The notes below the pieces were generated by a model. It saw only the letters and a list, made by a program, of their open reading frames with translations, made no database searches and had not been told where the DNA came from. From Heracleum sosnowskyi (taxonomy: Eukaryota; Streptophyta; Magnoliopsida; Apiales; Apiaceae), in contig CM061244.1 of assembly GCA_030848705.1 (NCBI GenBank), positions 108,149,111-108,213,110 on the forward strand: a DNA stretch of 64,000 nt, in the 5' to 3' direction. Below, one piece after another: positions 22,793 to 35,089 of the stretch. Position 1 is the stretch's first letter, and the number at the start of each line of letters is the position of its first letter. The translations under genes were made by a program, and so were the position numbers.

Positions 22793-23832
22793 TGTTAGGA
22801 ATATGTTGTTCTTGATGATAATTATAAAAACACTTAGTAGATTTTGTATTAAGTCATTTTGTAACTGTCAACGGAATGGCATGCTTTGCAGTGTTTCGTT
22901 GACAGGAAGCTCATCAACGGAATGAGTGTTGTAGCAATTGCACTGTACAATACTTCACAGTTTGATATGCATTTGATGTATGTACTAGATAGGTTTTCTA
23001 AGTCATGTTGACTAAGTACTAGATAGGCAAAATAGGTTGGTTAATTGTAAATATGTTATGCCTTGTAATTTTGCCTAAGTGAAGACATGTCAACGGTATG
23101 AGGATTACTCTATCAACGAAACAAGGATACACCATCAACGGTATGGAGTTTACTCATCAACGAAACGAGAGAAACACCATCAACGGAATGAAGAATAAAG
23201 CTATCAACGAAACACATCTCCCTGCTATCAACGAATCATTATTGCTTTTCTGAATAGTTGACAAAGTGATAGTGACAGTTTACTGAACAGATCTAAAGGT
23301 GATGTGGAAGTGTACTTTGCATTGGAAACCATTAAAATGGACATGGGGAATAAGGAAACATCCCAGTTTCCAATTGGGCTCTTGGGAGTGATCATAATAA
23401 GCATGAAGACAAAAGCAAGGATCTCCAAGGACCACTGGACAAAGGGATGAAAAGCAAACTATTGGCGGTTACCTTTAGTGTACTTTAGTGTAGCCAAAAA
23501 TAGTATTGTAAACTTGGGGAATATATAACCAAGTGTAGCAGTTAAGATAGAGTAAGAGAAGAAAAACAAATAGTTTGTATTAGCTATCTTTGAGAGCATT
23601 CTTCTCTACAACTCTGTAACTGAGCAGATGTGTACTTGTGTATCACAGATTATTTCCGCAATAAAAACACTTCAGTTGGATCATCAAACAATCCAACTGA
23701 ATTATTTATATCTTGTGTTTTTATTTATTTAGTTCAGTTTTATTTTATAAAGTGTTTTAAGTTTAAGAAAATATCAAGAATTGTATTCAACCCCCCCCTT
23801 CTACAATTCTGTTAGGTCATTTGGGATTAACA
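22793..23832 (+). repeat. Element C 3' LTR
   Basis: It is nearly identical to 10688-11726, with one extra C in a C-run near 23790 and a handful of substitutions. Two motif copies that are damaged in the 5' LTR (CAACTG, CAACAA) read CAACGG and CAACGA here. Confidence 0.95.
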
Positions 23833-23837
23833 GACTT

Positions 23838-25990
23838 GAGCACTACTTCATGTGAAAGTTTTCCATCAAAGTCAATCTATTTGCTTTGATTGAATCCTTT
23901 CACAATAAGCAAGGACTTATAGGTCTTTACCCAGCCAATCACTCTAATCTCCATTTTATAGACTCACTTGTATCCTTCCGGTTATGACACCTTTAGGTCC
24001 TCAACCATAGTCCGTACTTGGTTGATGTACATGGAATCTATATCGGATTTCATGGTACTATGCCATTTCTCCGAGTCATAACTCATAGCTTTAGTATAGG
24101 TCATAAGGTCATTATCATATAATTGACACCTCATTGTCATTCTTAATGACAAGGCAATCAACCTCTCAGGTTGGTGATAAAATATCAAGACCTACACTTA
24201 AGCTAACCTACAAAAGATTATCCTGCCTGAAAATGTTCTTCCTATAGAACCTTTGTAATTTGTGGTGTTTGAACTTAGTTAAGTTCAACCTTCCTCCCAC
24301 TGAACCCTTCTAGAATGAACAATTCCTCTAAGCAGGCAGTATGTCATACACACTATATTCAGTTGAATATCCAACCGATATCCTTGACTATCATTAGGAT
24401 ATCTCACAAACTTACAATTTGGATCTACCATCTAGCTTATCAAATTAAACATTTTGACATAAGCTAAACATCCCAAATCTTAACAGGTTTAAGACTTGTG
24501 TTCCTTGCACTACATATCTCATATGACAACTTAGGAACATATTAAGAAGATACTATATTCAGCATATATACTGATATTTACAAAATTCAACTCTAAACAT
24601 ATATTAGAAGATCAATTTAGCTTAACATGAACCGAACGATGTCTAACAAAGTTCATTCGCTCCTTCATACATTCCATCTACATGTGGAATCTTAGGATTT
24701 GTCCACGTGAATCTTTAAACTTAAGAATTAAGATAATCTCAAAACACTCACTCAAGTGTATATCTCTTTGATCTTATCAAAGAGTCTCAACACTTGCTGC
24801 TTTATTTTGTAATTCATTATTATTCATTTTGAATCACTCCAAAAGATTCGGATTTGTATTGTACCAAATACATATATCTGAATCCGGATCATATCTGTAG
24901 CTCACTTTCTCCCTATTTCAAGAAAATAGGGATACAGTGGTCTTACCAGTGAGACGAGTTTCACATGCACAATGCGATTCTATAATCATATGGTTCTTGT
25001 AACTCATCACCATGCAATAAGCGAACACTCTTCTCACTCGTGCAACCAAGCCTACAATGCTTTGGATTTCCATTACCTCTATTCCATAGTCCCTATTTCA
25101 AAATGAGAAGTTCCAGTCCCCCTAAACTTCTCCAATTCTTCAACTCTACAAGACAACTCTTGTAGTTGATCTTCCAATAACATCCTTAGTTTAGTGGCTG
25201 CAAACCTTTTTGCTATTAGAGTCAAACTTAGCCTTTGACTAATTATGTTATCACTCACTAACAAACTTCTTCTTGATGGTATGGTTCATCTCCCACTACT
25301 TGATTTCAGAACCATTACCAGTCCGAAGAACAAAGCTCTCTAAGAAGGAAATACGTCTCAACAATCTTTAACATGAAGTAGATTTCAGACAATCTGATAT
25401 CCAACCTTTTCATGTAAGAGTTCACAACCAATTTTCGAGTTCGTACCCGGAAGCTACTTCAAGATCATATCTCGACTTAGCTTCCATCTATGACAAAATC
25501 AACATACCCTAGACAATCAATCAAATTGATTGTCTTGAGTCTATGATTATTCATAGATCAACCCTCAGCATAACTATTATGGAATAGCTCATTCGATATC
25601 CTATATTGAATCGTCTTATTTATCACATTCTACAACTCTTATAGAAGCAACAAGGTAGCCCTGAGTGTCCTTATGCTCATACTGTTTGCACAGTCATAAG
25701 CTTATAGACATCAGTTTGGTTTACTTTGCAACATCTGCATTATTAGACCTCTTGCACCTAGTCTCATACACATCTCCACGTGCATCATAAATAAGACATT
25801 TTGTATTAGCTAGTTAAGCATTAAGTCTAACTTTTCATTCTTGAGAACATTTCTCAAGTTTCAAAGTTCATCAGCATATTTGGGATAAGTCAACGTGTTA
25901 TTCTACTACGATGTGTCATATTGCAGAAGTTATAGTATATATAATTCTATAAGTGAATACACATAACTACTAAGTAAATATTCAATTTAT
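23838..25990 (-). pseudogene. Element B gag, integrase and RT N-terminal remnants
   Basis: The clearest piece is at about 23990-24110 on the minus strand: a YDSEKWHSTMKSDIDSMY segment, the conserved start of copia RT. Farther upstream (24250-25990) integrase and gag should lie, but only weak traces remain, such as a KQYEH-like gag patch near 25690. Stops occur every few dozen codons. It continues across element C into 10682-9389. Confidence 0.5.
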
Positions 25991-27598
25991 TCTTATAGCA
26001 CCATATGAATCGGGTCTTTATTCATTGGTGGCTCCCACTATTTTATTTAAGTTATACAACCCTCTATATGTATAACTAAACATAAATAATGTTAGTGAGA
26101 ATAAGGATCCTATTTTCCATCACATCACCTCGGCTGTGGCACGAAACGCAATGTGATGTTCCATAGGAAGACAACTCTTGTCAACTACATCTCATGTTAT
26201 TCCTTATTATCTTTTAGCCTCTTGAATCATTGAGTCTCGGCTGTGGCACGACTCACTCAATATTCTAAGTCAAGTCAAACCCAACATCTTGCATAATTAA
26301 ATTAGAATTCCAAAAGCCCACGGCTGTAGCACGTAACGACAATTGGAACCTAATTTATCATACACATCTCATGTGATAGACAAGCATCTCTTAATCTCAA
26401 AACAAAGCCCCCGGCTGTAGCACGAAATGACAATGTCTCAATATAAGAACTCTACTTGCTATTATGTTGGAAGGCTATGACCGACACAAGCCCGTTGTGC
26501 CATTGGCCATTTACTACTTGATATAAATTTTAATTAAGAGGGATTATATTATGTTACAACCATAATCATATTACTAGGAGATTCTCTTTTCTTGAACAAA
26601 ATACAATTATGATATTTAAATGAAAAATTCCCAGTGTGTTGGAGGGGTCACAACGGTCCCGCTTAAAACCCAACGGCCTAGACAGAAATTTTCATTTTCA
26701 ACATCAAAAGAATATTTCACTCTATGTTTCATAAACATAAGAATCTCATGGTTGTACTCATAATATTCTTAATTAGGTTATTAAACTTCTTTGACTAACC
26801 TAGAACGTCTAACGTGAATCCTATGTTCATTGTGTTCGCCCTAAATCTATCATCGCATGATAAATTTAAACATACATCACATGTATAAACATCAATAAAC
26901 TTATAGGTATACATGTTATAACATGTAGCACAATTATATTACAAGTGCACGAATTATTGGATGCATTTAATATTATCAAATAAGGCATCAAATACACTTT
27001 AAGGGCTATAATCAATTTAAAATAAATTTCTTGAAAATTTTAATTAATCCCAGCAGGTTCGTATCGGAAAAACGAATCCAACGGTACCTTACACGACTCA
27101 ATCGGAGTTCGGATGCGTTCAAACGAACCAAAACAAAAGAACCAACAATCTTTTGGGCGTGGAGCCCGCGCGTGTCATACACGCTCTACTCAGTCAACAA
27201 TCGCTGACAACTGACAAGAACTGAACCAGCTGACTCCTTCGTCCTTTTCTGAGTTTTCAGTGCACGTTATTCCGTGTAATCATTGTCCAGATGATTACTC
27301 TAATCATCACAATTATCATCACACAAAATATATACAGATTATAGTTTTGATTTTAAAACACTTTCATAAATCAGAAACAAATAATCTAAACATCAATAAA
27401 TTCAGAAACAAAATATCCTACTGATCCAAAACCATTGTAGAATCATAATCTGGGATCAAAAATATTTTTATAATTTACTTTGACTTAATTCTCAATTAAA
27501 TCAATTATAGCCCCAAATATGAAAAAATTGATAATAAATTCATACGGCATCATAAAATTTTGAAATTTTTACCACGAATCTATATGCATACAACCTGT
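25991..27598 (-). other. Element B 5' leader with four CGTGCYACAGCCG boxes
   Basis: This non-coding leader carries four copies (plus-strand CGGCTGTRGCACG) at 26131-26143, 26238-26250, 26321-26333 and 26412-26424. Three sit in the loop of an inverted repeat whose arms differ from copy to copy. The segment at about 26635-26700 matches the leader of element A. Confidence 0.65.
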
Positions 27599-27610
27599 GC
27601 TCTGATACCA
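27599..27610 (-). other. Element B primer binding site (tRNA-Met)
   Basis: The minus strand reads TGGTATCAGAGC, one base after the LTR end AACCCAACA. It fixes the minus orientation of B. Confidence 0.92.
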
Positions 27611-27611
27611 T

Positions 27612-29304
27612 TGTTGGGTTTTATTGCATACGCGGAAGCATGGATAACAATTTATTACGTATAAAACCCGTAAAACCGCATACGATTCACGGATAAAATT
27701 AACGAATCGATTACTAACCTTTAACAAGCGATCCATGGATGATGTAGAGAGGCTCCTAGCAGTTGCTTCTCAAGTGTGAAGCACTCCACCGGTATCCACC
27801 AGGAGCTCGAATCAATGGAGGGAGGAAGTGGCTCGAGAGAGAATTAGGGTTGCCTGCTTTCTTCTTTTTCTTATATAAATTAGGGTTCAAGGCTTAAGGT
27901 CTATAATAGTATATTTATAGGCAAATATTTCAACTGAAATTTCATCCTATAAAATATTATTATTATTAACCTTATAAATAATTAATCTCATTAATCAATT
28001 AATTAATCATTAAAACTCTTTTAATAATTAATTCTTTTTCTAAACTCTTTAGAAAATAATTCTCTCACTTAATTTAATTTCTTAAATTAAATTATTAATT
28101 AATAATATTAAGAACACTTCTTAATTATTTTATAATTAATTAAATCATATTTAATTGATTATAAAAATGCCATCAAATATTTATTTCATAAATAAATAAT
28201 GACTAGCCATTATTAATTAATTCCTTCACCATTAAATCATTCTCTTTTATGGTGTGACCCTGTAGGTTCAAAATTAAGCCGGTAGTAGAAATAAATAATA
28301 ATAAAACTATTTTATTATTATTTATATGAATTCTTCTAATTCATTAAATACGACTAATAAATTAATCATATTTATTCTACATCGTGAGGGATACTTCTCA
28401 GCATATCACGACTATCCGGATAATATGAATTCACTGTGTAGAATACCAAGAACCTATTCAGTGACTAGTTACCGTACAATTAATTCCTTCTACCCAACAA
28501 TATCCCGATTAAATACAAGGCATGGATCTCGTGTCAAGCCTATCTAATTTAATCATATGATTTCCTATTCAATTTGCTTAGTTCCGATTAATGCAAATTA
28601 GAAATTTCTTTCTAATTTCATTCACTCTGGTCAGAGATTCCTGAACTAGCATAAATGGAATAACATAGGACATTCTTTTCCTTCACTGGAAGGGGCAGAT
28701 CCTTTATTGATCATTCACTATCTTCGTGCACAAATTCTTATACCCAGAAGAGCACTAATTATTTTCCCTCGAGACTAAGAGCTAAACCAAAGTATAGTTC
28801 AATGTACACAAGATGACTATGATGATCTCAAGTCAAAGGACACTTGTACAACCATCACTATATGAACAACTACTGACACATGAGTGAACTCCATTAGTTG
28901 TTCAATTGATCGAGTCATGTTCACTGGACTCATTCCTAATAAGCACCTACATACTAGCTATAGTGTCACCACACAAATGCCTATGAGAACAGACATCCTT
29001 CGTAATGAAGCAAGCATAGTATGTACCGATCTTTGCGGATTAATTAGCTACCAATTAATTATCCTACGACCAGGAACTATTTAAGTTTAGAGTTATCATC
29101 TTTAAGGTCTCATTATCATGATCTCATCATAATCCACTAAAGCTTTACTCTAAACTATGGATCATCTAATTTAAACACTTTAAATAGATAAAGCCCGTTA
29201 TAAAACATATTACCATTTTATTAATTTAAACAAACTTGAATCAGATTGAACAAAGTGTCTCCTAACTCATCATCCATGATTGGATTTAGGACACACATCT
29301 TTCA
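27612..29304 (-). repeat. Element B 5' LTR (right copy)
   Basis: It is 1693 bp, the same length as the left copy, with about 17 substitutions by eye and no obvious indel. ORFs at 28326-28547 and 28884-29084 repeat those of the left LTR. Confidence 0.92.
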
Positions 29305-29309
29305 AGACC

Positions 29310-30560
29310 ATAATCACTTAAACACAATATTTAATAAATTTGCAACCTAGATTAATTTTATGCACTTTAATATTGTAGCTATCAAATGACAAATAACACA
29401 AACAACTTTTCTATGCGATCAGTCCTTGAGAAGGACAAGCTGACAGGAACAAATTTCCTCGACTGATATAGGAGCTTGAGGATCGTCCTCAGGCACCACG
29501 ATGTTAGTCAAATTCTTCCCTTACCTTTTAGCTGAGAATGTAACATGTGTCGAACATAATGCTTATGGAAGCAAATTTATGATTCGACTACTGATGTTTC
29601 ATGTCTCATGCTTGCAACTATGAGTGTTGAGCTTAAGAAACAATATGAGCATATGAATGCTTATGAGATATTTGAGCACCTTAAAAGATGTTTGAGGAAA
29701 AGGCTCGTCAAAAGGGATTTGACAATAGAAAGACACCATACACCTACAAGTAGGGAACGTGAGATTCGGTTGGACCAGATGTTCTAAAGATGATAGGGTA
29801 TAATGAGTACCTTGATTATTATTTATTTTGGGTTTCAAGATTGGTCTAGAGACTCGAAATGATTTGAACATACAAATCTTTGAACAATAACTATTCTCAA
29901 TTAGTTAGTGAACAACGAAATAAATGAGATAGACATAGCACCCACTAAGTTGTGAATCACGTTGAGAACTGTTGTAAGCAACATGATAAATGCATGGACT
30001 ACTCCCATAATGATGGTGAATGTAGGAATGTGAATGGGAAAGGAAAATGGAATGGAAAGAAGAAGATTTGATCTAATTCTATAGCCATATTAAACTCCAA
30101 TCCCAAAGAGGTTTTGTCGCCTAAAGGAGGTGTTGCTAATTAAAGAAGACGATTGTCGCTTCTGTGGAAAACCGAAAGACTGGAAGTTAAACTGTCATGC
30201 TTATTTGGAAGATCTAAGAAGAAGACCGGTGAGGGTCAAGCTTCAGGTTTCGGGTTAGAATTGGAGCAAAAGTTGTTGCTCTAGTTAAAGTAACTCGTTA
30301 CTTAATTCTGCCTATAAGGCTAAGTTTAGAACTTGATAATTGTAACTACGTGCCTCTAAGAGTAGAGACATTATATTGATTTCTTGTATGGACAAGAAAG
30401 GTTTTTCATTTTAATTGGATATATAACAATTGTTGTTTATTACATTTCAATGAAAAGGTTAATGATGTTGCACAATTAGTTAACAATTTATATGTTCTAA
30501 AATGACTCAAATCAAACATTACCTTTGGCACTGTAATTAAGGCCATATTATAAGAAATGA
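29310..30560 (+). pseudogene. Element A gag pseudogene
   Basis: Continues element A after the B insertion. At about 29408 the reading SVLEKDKLTGTNFL.WYRSLRI is the conserved N-terminus of plant copia Gag, and about 29600-29690 gives MLATMSVELKKQYEHMNAYEIFEHL. A damaged zinc knuckle (DDCRFCGKPKDWKLNCHAYL) lies at about 30148-30205, with Asp in place of Gly-His. Frameshifts and stops separate these blocks. The protease region beyond 30250 is not recognisable. Confidence 0.75.
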
Positions 30561-31195
30561 ATTTCCAATTTACATATTGATGGATGATTGGATAAGTTTG
30601 ATTATGAATCATACGAAGAATGTGAATCTTGGTTTGTTTGGCAAAAGGACAAAAGCCCCTTTTACTGAAAATGGTGAAAGGGCCATCGAACGATTAGGAC
30701 TTATACATGGTGATGTATGTGGTCATATACGTACGATGGCAGGAGGTAGATTTTACTACTTCATAACGGTTACTGATGATTTCAGTAGATACGAATATGG
30801 ATATCTTTTGAAGAACAAATTCGAATCTTTTGAAAAGTTCAAAGAATATTAAGCTGAAGTAGAAAAGGTTCAAAGAAAGAGGTTTCTAAGAACTAAAATC
30901 ACACTTTGTTGGACATAGTGCGATGGATGATGAGTCAAAAGGATCTTCCAATAAGTTTCTGGGGTTATACCCTAGAGACGAGTGCATATACACTTAACCG
31001 TGTTCCTACTAAAATGGTTCATGAGACACCATATAAGATGTGGACTGAGAAAAGTTATAGCATGTCATTTATGAAAATTAGGGGATGCAAAGCGTTTGTG
31101 AAACGTTTAACCTATGACAAGCTAGGACCAAAATCAGATAAATGTGATTTTATGGGATACCAAATTAAAACAAAAGGGGTCTTACTTCTTTAATC
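30560..31195 (+). pseudogene. Element A integrase pseudogene with core deletion
   Basis: From about 30577 to 30851 the integrase core starts normally (first catalytic Asp in the HGDVCG block, then the VTDDFSRY block) and stops at 30850. The frame resumes at about 30906 with the conserved post-core segment (WMMSQKDLPISFWGYTLE). The stretch that should hold the second Asp (SDxGGEY) and the Glu (NGVAER) is missing, so the protein would be inactive even without the stops. Confidence 0.85.
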
Positions 31196-32900
31196 CTCCA
31201 GAGAACAAAGTGTTTGTTGCTCGGACTGCTGTATTTCTTGAGAGAGAATTTCTTTCTAAAAGAAATACTGGGAGGAAAATAGATCTCAATGAGGATCGAG
31301 AACCACGAGATAACATTGAACTGAAGTTGGAACAAGAGCAGAATGTGCAAGAAAATGTTAATGACAATACTGCTCAAGAAACACAGGTTGTTCGTAGGTC
31401 TGGTAGGATTCACCATAAGTCCGAGAGATATTATGAATTTCTCTTGACTCAGGATGGTGATGTAATGCTTGTGAATAATGATAATGAGCCTCTTACCCAC
31501 CAAGACGCTATGAAAATTCCAAGATCTAAAAGTTGGCAGGAGGCCATGAAATCTAAGATGGATTCCATGTATGAAAAACCAAGTATGGACTTTGGTTGAT
31601 CCACCTAAAGGGTTAAAACCTATAAGGTGCAAGTGCGTTTTCAAGAAGAAAACTGACATGGATAGTAATACAGACCTATTAGGCACGACTGGTGGCAAAA
31701 GGTTTCAAGTAAATTCATGGTATTGACTATGATGAAACTTTCTCACCAGTGGCAATGGTCAAGTCCATCGGGATTTTGCTTGCTTACTATGACAACGAAA
31801 TCTGGCAAATGGATGTCAAGACTACTTTCTTAAATGGGAGCATTGAAGAGGTTGTGTACATGACATAACCTGAAGGTTTTATAGATCCAAGTTTTGCTAG
31901 AATAGTTTATAAGATAAGTCGATCCATTTATGGATTAAAGTAAGCCTCGAGGATATGGAATATACGTTTTTGATGAAACAGTCAAATAGTTTGTCTCTAT
32001 TCAAAATGAAGATGAACCGTGTGTTTACAAGAAGGTTAGTGGGAGCCTGTGGCATTCCTAGTATCATATGTAGATGATATATTATAAATAAGGAATGACA
32101 TACTTTCTCAACAGACTGTTAAGACTTGGTAAAGAAATAGTTTCTTGATGAAAGACTTAGGAGATGTGTCATATATCTTAAGGATCAGGATCTATAGAGA
32201 TAAATCACGAAGATTATTCGGCTTAAGTCAGAGTACATACATTGACAATGTATTGCACCAATTAGGGATGCAAAGAGGCTAAAAGGGAAATGTTCCCATG
32301 TCTATGAGATAGTGATCTCAAAATAAATGGTCTAAAATCATTGGATGATATGGACCACATTAGTATAGTTCTATATGCTTCGGAAATTGGTTTCATAATG
32401 TATGTGATGATATGTACTCGTTATGATGTCTCATATGCTTTATGCATGACGAGCAGGTACCAGTCTAATCCAAGTGATGGTCACTTGATTGGAATCAAGA
32501 ATATTCTTAAGTGCCTGAAGAGGACTAAAGACTCATTCTTGGTATATGGAGGAGATGGGAAGCTGGATGTAAAATGTTACACGGATGTTAGTTTCTAGAC
32601 AGACATGACGGTTTTGGTGTCTTAGTCTGGATTTGTGTTTTGTCTAAATAGATGTGTTGTAAGCTAGAATAGTTCATAGCAAGAACCGTAAATGATTCTA
32701 CAATCGAGGCTTAGTATATTGATACTAGCGAAGTAGCCAAAGATGATGTTTTGGGAATTTACTAAGGCGATATCACCTTATTAATGAGATTAATGATCAA
32801 GGAGATATACTTATATATAAAGTGCATACTATTGATAATATTGCAGAACCACTGACTAAGGCTTTGTCGCAGCAGAAGCATGTAAGTCACACTAGTTCCA
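31196..32900 (+). pseudogene. Element A reverse transcriptase and RNase H pseudogene
   Basis: The linker ends in SWQEAMKSKMDSMYE (to 31599), the start of copia RT. Later blocks are readable in shifted frames: DVKTTFLNG at about 31815, SIYGLK at about 31927 and a Y-V-D-D at about 32065. The piece at 32341-32598 corresponds to the region leading into RNase H (YDVSYALCMTSRYQSNP). The terminal TKAL block is near 32855. Several stops and frameshifts make it non-functional. Confidence 0.85.
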
Positions 32901-32934
32901 AATGTATTGGATACATGGGATATTGGCTCTAGTG

Positions 32935-32946
32935 CAAGTGGGAGAT
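32935..32946 (+). other. Element A polypurine tract
   Basis: GCAAGTGGGAGAT lies immediately before the 3' LTR. Confidence 0.88.
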
Positions 32947-34500
32947 TGTTAGTATTAGTGCTCTAGAGACAATACTTTTATGTTTTAAAGAAAACATTTT
33001 ATTATTATAAATTATGTTTTATTGATTATTATTATTAGTTTATTATGTCTTTATTTACTGCGTTATAAATGTTAGCATAATAATTGTCCTTGGAATTATG
33101 ATACGTATTCGATATCTTTAAGTATGTGACTTAAAAATGAGATTATATGAATAGTATCTTTATTCCTAAATATCCCTAGTCGAGTGTTATTATTTAAGGA
33201 CAATAATAATGCACAGAGACTAGTATGTTTGTTGACTGATGACCACATCTCATTGGTCATAGGTATGGTGATACTAAAGTCAAAACATAGGTGCATGTAA
33301 GAGTATATGGCACTGGATTGACCCGCCGTGAGATTACACATGTTAAAAGTGTCATAAGTAATTCTCACTGTGATAATGGTGTAATGATCCTTAGACCTGA
33401 AATCATTATATTTTTATACGAGAATTAATATACTTTGATTACATTAAAAGTTACCTTTGACCGGGTGATGATAAAAGTGGACATTGGGTATATTATGAAT
33501 CGTATGAGAAATATGAATGATCTAGATGGGATTTAACCCTCCTAATTTTAGGAGCGATATTATTGGCCTCTTGTTTGAGTGAGACTAAGAAATGCACGGT
33601 CGTGCTCAAATGTTGATTTGATTTATTAGTCTACTCATCGATCAAGAAAACTAAGATTAAATTATGAAGAGGATGACACATTACATGCCTCGAGTTTAAT
33701 CTATAATATTAAGGTTAAAGGGATTATATTACCTGGAACATTATTCACGAAAGGCTTAATCGAATCACCGATTTAATTATTATTACTTGGGTGGCAATAA
33801 TGTATTACTAGATGCCGCTCATTGTTTACAATTTTAATTAGTTATTAAAATTGTTACCAACGTAATAATAACCTACAGGGTCACACACAAAGAACGCTTG
33901 AAGGAGAAATAATTTAAATTATGAATTTAAATTTAAATAAGTAATTTATTATATTTATAATATTAATTAAGTATGACTTGATTAATTATTTAAATAGAAA
34001 ATGGAATTACTTAAACTAGTTCTGAAATTAATTATTAATTAATTAAGTGCGACTTAATTAAATAATAAATTGGAATTTTGGATTAGTATTTTATTATAAT
34101 TGGATTATAATTAGAAAACTATTTTCCTCTCTATATAAACTCTAAAAGAGGGCTGATTTTAATGATGAAAAACGTTTTTACATTAAAACCCTAGCCGCTT
34201 ATGAGAGCAAGAAAAGAGAGAGAGAAAGAAGCAGTTTTCGGGTGCTAGTACACATCAATCCTTCAAGAAAAGCGTTCGTGTGGATAATAAGAGTGTAGAT
34301 CGCGAGAGCGGGATACATGGTGATTGAACAAGCTTTGGATATCCATTAATCTTCCATTAATGAACTGTTAAAGCTTCTTAAGGTATTTGTTCTTAATCTC
34401 CGAATTAAATCTTTTGTTTTCGCATGGATCCTGCGGATGGGTTTCGAATTTTGATTTATTTTTACGTTTTTCGTTGCGTTTATGTGCTCGAAACCCTTCA
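32947..34500 (+). repeat. Element A 3' LTR
   Basis: 1554 bp, nearly identical to 4425-5979. The target duplication GCGAA follows at 34501. Confidence 0.93.
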
Positions 34501-35089
34501 GCGAAGTGAGGTAATTCTCGTTCTAAGACCCAAGTCTTAGGCGTACTAACGGGGAGTTAGTCATCTTTGCACCGTGAAGAAGAGAAAAGACCCAAGATCT
34601 AATACCTAAGACCCAAGACCGACAAAAGCTAAGGAAGTCATAGTCTACACCAAGGTTCTACATCAACTTTGAAGAAGTAGCGGGGAGTTTCTGTCTAAGA
34701 TAAGTTGTGTAGGTTTTTACAACGATTTTGAGGAGGTAACGGGTAGTTACGCTCCAAGACAAATCTTGTAAGTTTGTAAAGGCTTCTCCGCCTATTAAAC
34801 GAGCGAGTTACTTTTTAAAGGAAATCTCGAGTCCGGAGAGGAGCTCGGGGACTGCAGTAGGGGTGTGCGAATCTATTAGAGGTTGCGCCATCGCGAACCA
34901 GGATAAAATCGTTCGTGTCGTATTTTCTTCCCTTGCCTTTAATTTCCGCACTTATTAATTGCATTTCAACTCGGTAAAATATTTTAAAAGGGATAAATAT
35001 TTTTAAAACACCATAATTATTTTTAAATTAGTAATTAAGCTATTCAACCCCCCTTCTAACTTAAAATAGCCCTTGTACGGGACCTAACA
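34501..35089 (+). repeat. 3' part of an older copia LTR (target of element A)
   Basis: It ends TTCAACCCCCCTTCTAAC..GGGACCTAACA, a typical copia LTR terminus. Internal text such as AAAGGCTTCTCCGCCT resembles SIRE/Maximus LTRs. Its left portion continues at 4367-4424, before element A and the gypsy LTR. No internal domain is visible, so it may be a solo or truncated LTR. It abuts the OXS3-like fragment at 35090. Confidence 0.55.

Larger units (their letters stand above)
10688..23832 (+). mobile_element. Element C: SIRE-like Ty1/copia retrotransposon with long additional ORF
   Basis: LTRs (10688-11726 and 22793-23832) differ at about five positions by eye, and the target duplication GACTT (10683-10687, 23833-23837) is perfect. 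The order is LTR, tRNA-Met primer site, gag, pol (protease, integrase, RT, RNase H), spacer, additional ORF, polypurine tract, LTR. About 13.1 kb, a large gag with two zinc knuckles and a long ORF after pol are typical of the SIRE/Maximus lineage. It is the youngest of the three nested elements. Only a gag/pol frame break and one UGA in the extra ORF spoil the coding capacity. Confidence 0.95.
7680..29304 (-). mobile_element. Element B: Ty1/copia retrotransposon inserted in A, interrupted by C
   Basis: Two LTRs of 1693 bp each (7680-9372 and 27612-29304) bound it. The primer site lies beside the right LTR and the polypurine tract beside the left one, so it reads on the minus strand. The flanking five bases are ATACC (7675-7679) and AGACC (29305-29309), one mismatch. 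Without element C it is about 8.5 kb. LTRs differ at roughly 17 positions by eye, but gag and pol are almost unreadable. Confidence 0.9.
4425..34500 (+). mobile_element. Element A: Ty1/copia retrotransposon, interrupted by element B
   Basis: Two LTRs of about 1555 bp (4425-5979 and 32947-34500) flank a leader, gag, integrase, RT and RNase H remnants in plus orientation. The 5-bp target duplication GCGAA (4420-4424 and 34501-34505) is perfect. Removing element B leaves about 8.4 kb. LTRs differ at only about a dozen positions by eye, yet the coding region carries many stops, frameshifts and an integrase-core deletion, so this copy cannot code for its own mobility. Confidence 0.93.

Noticed and set aside
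30406..31698. Minus-strand ORFs overlapping the element A integrase and RT
   Set aside because: They are shadows of the pol remnant on the opposite strand and have no family signature.
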